Position numbers and translations under genes: made by a program
Part shown: piece after piece, positions 58,791-64,000 of the stretch
Numbering within the stretch: position 1 is the stretch's first letter
How the letters are laid out: each line of letters opens with the position of its first letter
Notes under the pieces: generated by a model
Database searches by the model: none
Told to the model about the DNA's origin: nothing
The model's input: the letters and a program-made list of their open reading frames with translations, nothing else
NCBI RefSeq assembly: GCF_921293095.1
Contig: NC_060249.1
Span: forward strand, 79,061,907-79,125,906
Origin: Ischnura elegans
Lineage: Eukaryota > Arthropoda > Insecta > Odonata > Coenagrionidae
Length of the DNA: 64,000 nucleotides
Direction: 5' to 3'

Positions 58791-61700
58791 TCTCCTTGGG
58801 AATAACCTCATTACCATCCGGTTTAGGAGGAGCGATAAGAATTTGTTCCCTTCCTCACATCGAATTCATGTTCAATTGGCTCGCTTATTTGTCCAGCGTC
58901 GTTATAAGGAGAGATGGTGGCTTCAAAGCGGCAGATAGCGGGAAGAGGCGTCGTTGCAGGAGTGTTGGTGAAAGGTGTTTAGTGAAGGACAGTGCTAGGC
59001 AGAGAGGAGAAGGAACGGAGAATGCTTTGAAGGGAGAGGAGGGTGGGGATGAAGGAGCCGAGCTGTCAGTTAAAAGCTGTTGTTGAATCTCCGCCCGCGG
59101 ACTTTCATGTGCAGCCTTTTGTTTTGAGTGCGTCTGGTGACTTTTATTAATTCCTCCGTCACCCGTCGGCCGTGATTTATCCGCGCCCAGGCTATGAGGA
59201 TGAGTTTTTTCTCCGCCGGCGTCAAAAGCGATCCATTTTTGTCCGTGGGGCATGTATCGTATGCGCCGCTGTACCCTATCCTATTCATCCTCGGGTTAAC
59301 GGTGTGACGTCAAGTTGGTAGAGAGAGAGAGAGGTCCCGTGAAATCTATAGCTGAAGCGTAGGAAACGGCTGTGTAAAAATAACAGCCTTCTTAGGAGGC
59401 GCTCCCCGGAAGTGCTGATCCCGCTATGGGTGCGGGACGAGAAAATTAATGGTTTGGTTATTTTTTGCAAACTTAAATATTTATGCTTGTTTTAGTCGGG
59501 TAAATCAATGATAAATAACACAGAAAGTAATTTTATGTAAATCATGAATATGTTGAAAGGAATTTTGTCTCTTACAGTTACCCTACATTATGTCGCTTTA
59601 GGGTGTCTAAGTTATTAAATGTGATAATTTTCTTATCCTTATGTTAAAAAGTCAATTTAAAGTATGCGTGCGTATAAAAATACCATTAATGGTGCTTTTC
59701 ATCTGGAAAAATTATTCGTTTTTTACTGATACAGAAAATTTTCAGGTCTAATCAATCCAACTCTGTTCTATGATTTTTAAAATCTCCGATGACAAAGCGA
59801 CGGATATCTTCCCAGTTTTTCCAAAAAATATGAAGTAGCGTGTTTTCTGTGAAACTATTTCCGTAGTATAAGCTGCATTTACTACGACGAACTCTGCAAA
59901 ACACACGCCAGCCATATTTTTTTAAATTCTGTGCTTGCAAAGTGAAACTCGGTTTATTCAGCTGCTCTCCTTGTTGGTTACTTTTGATTCATTGGAGCTG
60001 CTCAGAAACAAGTCAATTAAACCAGGAAATTTTTCGCTGGACTTTTTTTTAAAGCGCGGTGATTAATTATTTCCCACTACTTTATGGGCATTTAGCGTGA
60101 CGGCGACAATGAGGTCGCGGAGACCAGCTCTGAAAGTGTTTAATTGAGTCGTTTCTCTGCTTCATCTAATGTTATCGTCGTCTAGTATCTTGCGATCACA
60201 CCATAGCAACGTGTAAACCTAATGTTGGCAGTTATAGAGTAACTCTTGAAAACTTCTGGAGTATTAGAGGTTTTCTTTCGCGGTTTTTTCTGCTTGTTCA
60301 ATTTTTCAGGTCCTCTCTTACTCTCGATGTAGCTTTTCCAAGTTTACCTTCCGTTGTATTTTCTCCGGTGAATTAAATTTCTTGCCTGCGCTGAAGTTTG
60401 GATGTTGCTTTTGGGTAATTCGATGAATTTATTTTTTGTGGTTTTGACTTCACCTTCTCGCGAGATTTATGGCCGTCTTCCGAAAGGGTTATTAGTGGGC
60501 TCCTCGAAGAGTTACGTCGGGTAGTTAAGTTATTTTGAGTGGGGGAAAACCTGTTTTGATATTACTGTAGGGACTGCTTTGTAAGATGATTGGATTAATT
60601 AAATCGATGTGCATAAGTTCATTAATCATATGTTATCTAGATTAATTCCAGACCAATATTTGCTCATGTTTATGCATTCGTATTAGTTTGCGCTTGTGCA
60701 CACAATGCTTAGTTTAATATGTAATAATATAGTTGATTTAAAAAGTATTATCCTCTTGGCGAGTAGAGTCATTTCCCTATCACATTTGGCCGGGAGGTTT
60801 GAAATTCGTTAAATTGTCACGGAATTGCATTTCCGCCCGGCTCATATAGGATGCTTACATTTTTGTATCCGCCGCGAGGGAAGATATCCTGGTAGAGTCA
60901 GCGCCTGCATGCGTGATAAATTCGTTTTTGCCGGAGGACTGACTTTGCGCGCGTTAAAATATTCAAACGAAGGAATCTGCTGCTGCCTAGATCCCTTTTA
61001 TAAAGCGGCCCATTAGCGTCCGACACCACCGCTACATGGGTGTGCGTTTTGAGAGCACGCCACGGTCGCCCATTTCGTGATTTTAATGGCGCAAACGCTG
61101 ATTCATATATATTTTACTCGAGTTAAAAGCCTGTGAATTTAAAATTGTAATTAGGGTGGATCCATGCATCCACTTCATTTCAACCCGCTCTCGCGTTCAT
61201 CCGCACCCTATATTTCTCTCACAATGCAACATCCTTCCCCACTATTCCCTTACCCCCTGCACTTTGCAAGTCCCCCCATTTCAGTATTCACCTTCGCCCT
61301 ACCCTCTCTTTCCTTCCCCTGGCCTTATAAAGCCTCTTGGGAATTTTGGGGGACGGATATCGCTTCCGATGTAGGTATAGGTGTAGGTTACGTACCAGAA
61401 AGTGTACTCAAGCTTTAATAGAGCTATGGACATTCTGAAGGGTAAGGTTTGCTGGACAGTTTAGTTGTTAATGCATTCCTCTTCAAAGTTGCTCATGTGC
61501 ATTAGAGGAAATTTCTGTTGGAGTATCTAGGGTATTACGCTTGGACCGTTGCATGGAAAAGAAAGACGTCTTAGCGCTTTTTCATAAGCTTTAATTTTTA
61601 AGGTTATCCACTGGTTTCGGTTGTTTAATTTTGGCGTTCGGAAACAATATTAATATTTTATCTATGCGCTTTCCGTGAAGAAGTACATAAGCTTCGATTT

Positions 61701-62824
61701 TTATTCCATCTGCAAAGATCCTCCACTTCCTTCCGTGCTTTCCGTAATGATTTGCCCTCCACGATTTTCAGTATTTTTATGCGTAATCATCAGATGGTGT
61801 CGCCAACGTTTGCCGGACTTAATACTGTGCACTTTCCAGGAGTATGCATTGATTTTTTGAGCATGTGTTAGAATTTATCCATCACGGGAAATGAAAATAC
61901 CTCTTCGGGCTACCAAAGATGTTACCTTTTGACGGCCTGGGATTGACACGTTCGTCAGGACCTCGGAAAATTCAAAAAATCCCATTCACAAACTCGAGAT
62001 CTATCGAATTTGAATCGTCACCGTCACGAAAATCGCAATATTCCACCGCGTGCGTAGTCGTTCGATACGATACATAGTGCCATTGGTTAGCTCGTTCACG
62101 AAATGGGCAACCGCCCATCACAAACCGTGCAAATTAATGCAGTTGTCGGACGCCTTTCATTATAACCAAGCAACGCTTCGACTCGGCGAGGGCTTGTGTT
62201 GTTCAGGCAGGAGATGCACGTTGGGCGCGAAAGCACGAGGCCAACTTCAGAAGGGAAGGGAATGCCGTGTGTGCGGAGTGCAGAAGTGGTTTGTTTGAAG
62301 GTGGGGACGAAATAAGGGTAAGGATATTGTGTGGGGTTGGCGTAAATGGGTTGGAGGGAACTGGTGTGGGGGAGTGTAGGGTAGAGTAGTGGTAGGCTGA
62401 GTTATCGACGCCCCCACGACGTAGCCACCGCTTACCGCTGCTGTAAGAGGGATCAAACCCACGAATATAAAATTAGAGGATTCTCAAATCCGCCGCTACT
62501 ATTGTTGTCGCTCCGCGCGCATTAAAAATCAGATTTCAAAATCGCCACTCGCGGCGCTACCAGTCATCTATATCCACTTTTCAGGAGGAAATACACGACA
62601 ATAATATGTAACTGAGCCTTAAAATTATATAAACCACATATTAAACGTATGCGAGACCAGTGCCAACTGACATAAACCACTTCCAACTTGGCTAATGGCG
62701 AAAGTTACCCTGAACGAGATACAGCTGCCTAGTGGCGCCGCCGACTAAAGTGTGCGCGAAACGCCAACAGATATAACGCTTAACCGCAATATTCTTGGAT
62801 CTCCTTTAATGGAATCCCCTTGAT
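58791..62824. other. Non-coding sequence, nothing recognised
   Basis: Holds a short (GA)n run at about 59321-59334, an acceptor-like TTCAATTTTTCAG at about 60308 with no paired donor, pyrimidine-rich sequence at about 61190-61330 and purine-rich sequence at about 62290-62400. Confidence 0.5.
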
Positions 62825-62960
62825 CGGACCTAGTGTTGGAAAATTGTTAGTCGAAATCGATTTTTCGAGCATTCTATATTTGATCGAAATTAAAAGCTCG
62901 ACTTTTCAACAAAAATCAAAGTTTGAACCAAAATATTGTTTATCGAAAAAATCGACGGTC
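62825..62960. repeat. AT-rich repeat-like segment with CGATTTTTCG motif
   Basis: It begins near CCTAGTGTTGGAAAA, like a hAT-type terminal sequence. It continues with CGAAATCGATTTTTCG and further TCGA-centred pieces up to ATCGAAAAAATCGACGG. No matching opposite terminus or transposase was found, so this is a suggestion only. Confidence 0.22.
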
Positions 62961-64000
62961 CTTTAAACAAAACATTTTGTACAAAGACATTTCATTATTC
63001 AATTGAAAAGCACTAAAAAGTACACATTTGAGTGATAGAAAAAATCTTCTCAGAATACATTTTTGAATTATTAGGACGGCGAGGGAAAGAAACTGCCCCG
63101 TCGTGTCCCCCCACCGTGAATGTGTGAATTTCACATGCCTGTGGCTTAGTGTGAAGCGAGCTTCACCGTCACCTATCCAAACTAAACTAAGCTTTGAGTC
63201 TCTGATTGTAACTATCTGTTTTCAGTTGCTCAAAATTTTAGCCCATCGTGGCCCCAAAAGTTTAATTTGCAACGCTCTTATGTGTTGTGATTTTTCATTA
63301 TAATTTTCGCCTTCTTCATTTGAATACCCGAGGCTCAAGCCATCCCAAGTGGTAGGAGGAGAAGAGGGGGTTGGAAATTCAGAAGGATAAGGGTGGTAGG
63401 AGGAGGGTTGGTTATGGTGAATGCGGACGGGTCGGAAGTGCCTTGTTCTCCTAGTCGTCGGGGTGGGTTGGAGTGGGGGAGGTCGGCAGATGGGGTTGCC
63501 AACGGATCGTGCTGCCGGATGCCGCATGCAAGCTGCCCTCCCTCGTGCCTGTAGCAACCTGACCTCTCTCTCCTCGCTCCATCCCCCTGCTTGCATACCC
63601 ATCCACCCACTTCCTCCTACTCCTCCCTACGACCGACCGGGGTTAATTTTTCCCTCATCCCCCTCGCGTCGTCTTCGCAAAAATTAGCTGGCGACGTGTA
63701 CTACATCTTCGAACTTAAAGGGAGAAGGCCACTACCTCGGCAATGAGATGATAATTACGCCGCCACCATTCCTTGAAAATGGCAAATATTAATAAGAAAG
63801 AGTGTCTTTTTTCGTCGATATGATTATGATTTTATTCATTTATGTAAGTAACATATAATGACGTAAATAAGCCATTTTATGCTCTTTTATTTTGAAAAAA
63901 TTCTTCAGGTAGACAAGGAAGGAAAAAACTGTCTCCCCTTACCTGAAAAGAAATAGTCAATTTTTCGTGATTACTTGTTTCACCTAATAAATATAAAATT
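62961..64000. other. Non-coding sequence with small hairpins
   Basis: Perfect small hairpins TGTGAA/TTCACA (63123-63135) and GTGAAGC/GCTTCAC (63151-63166) occur close together. A purine-rich tract at about 63340-63480 explains the opposing frames there. Nothing else was recognised. Confidence 0.5.

Noticed and set aside
1..64000. CRISPR arrays, rRNA genes, bacterial operons or conserved microRNAs (let-7, bantam, miR-1, miR-8, miR-10)
   Set aside because: No regularly spaced repeats, rRNA-like blocks or Shine-Dalgarno/ORF organisation were seen, and none of the microRNA seeds I looked for was found by eye.

Overview
The window reads as non-coding animal nuclear DNA, most likely from an arthropod and probably an insect with a large genome. 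It is AT-rich overall and carries no operons or dense genes. The arthropod placement rests on a tRNA-Gly-derived SINE, several non-LTR and Penelope-like retroelement remnants, an Inr-type promoter motif (TCAGTC), CTAAT branch points and GTGAGT/GTAAGA donors. No open reading frame could be matched to a known protein by eye. The longest open frames lie in pyrimidine-rich tracts, where stop codons are rare for compositional reasons.

The best evidence for a host gene is at 8.4-9.3 kb. A purine-rich, G-quadruplex-capable segment leads to an initiator at 8672. It is followed by about 616 bases with no ATG at all, ending in AAG|GTGAGT at 9258/9259. This is what a long non-coding first exon on the + strand looks like. 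Downstream on the same strand are a recursive-splice (ratchet) candidate at 12325/12326 and an exon candidate at 42598-42658 that carries an ATG behind a strong acceptor. My working model is that much of the window is the 5' part of one large + strand gene, with exon 1 near 9 kb and a long first intron. The gene cannot be named from this window.

The rest is repeat-rich intronic or intergenic sequence. 3.3-4.0 kb holds a retroelement tail and a 102-base tandem array. 7.3 kb and 36.7 kb hold two copies of one SINE family. 19.1 kb and 31.0-32.6 kb hold decayed LINE C-terminal fragments. 34.5-34.8 kb is a roughly 300-base foldback element. 44.4 kb holds another retroelement tail. Near 12.97, 37.13, 46.68, 52.22 and 55.87 kb lie five decayed modules sharing the order UGANGAN, short stem, GAAAC. 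This resembles the hammerhead-ribozyme motif carried by Penelope-like elements and retrozymes. The 55.8 kb copy forms a large inverted repeat.

Long alternating polypurine and polypyrimidine tracts recur throughout. Stretches not listed individually showed nothing I could support.
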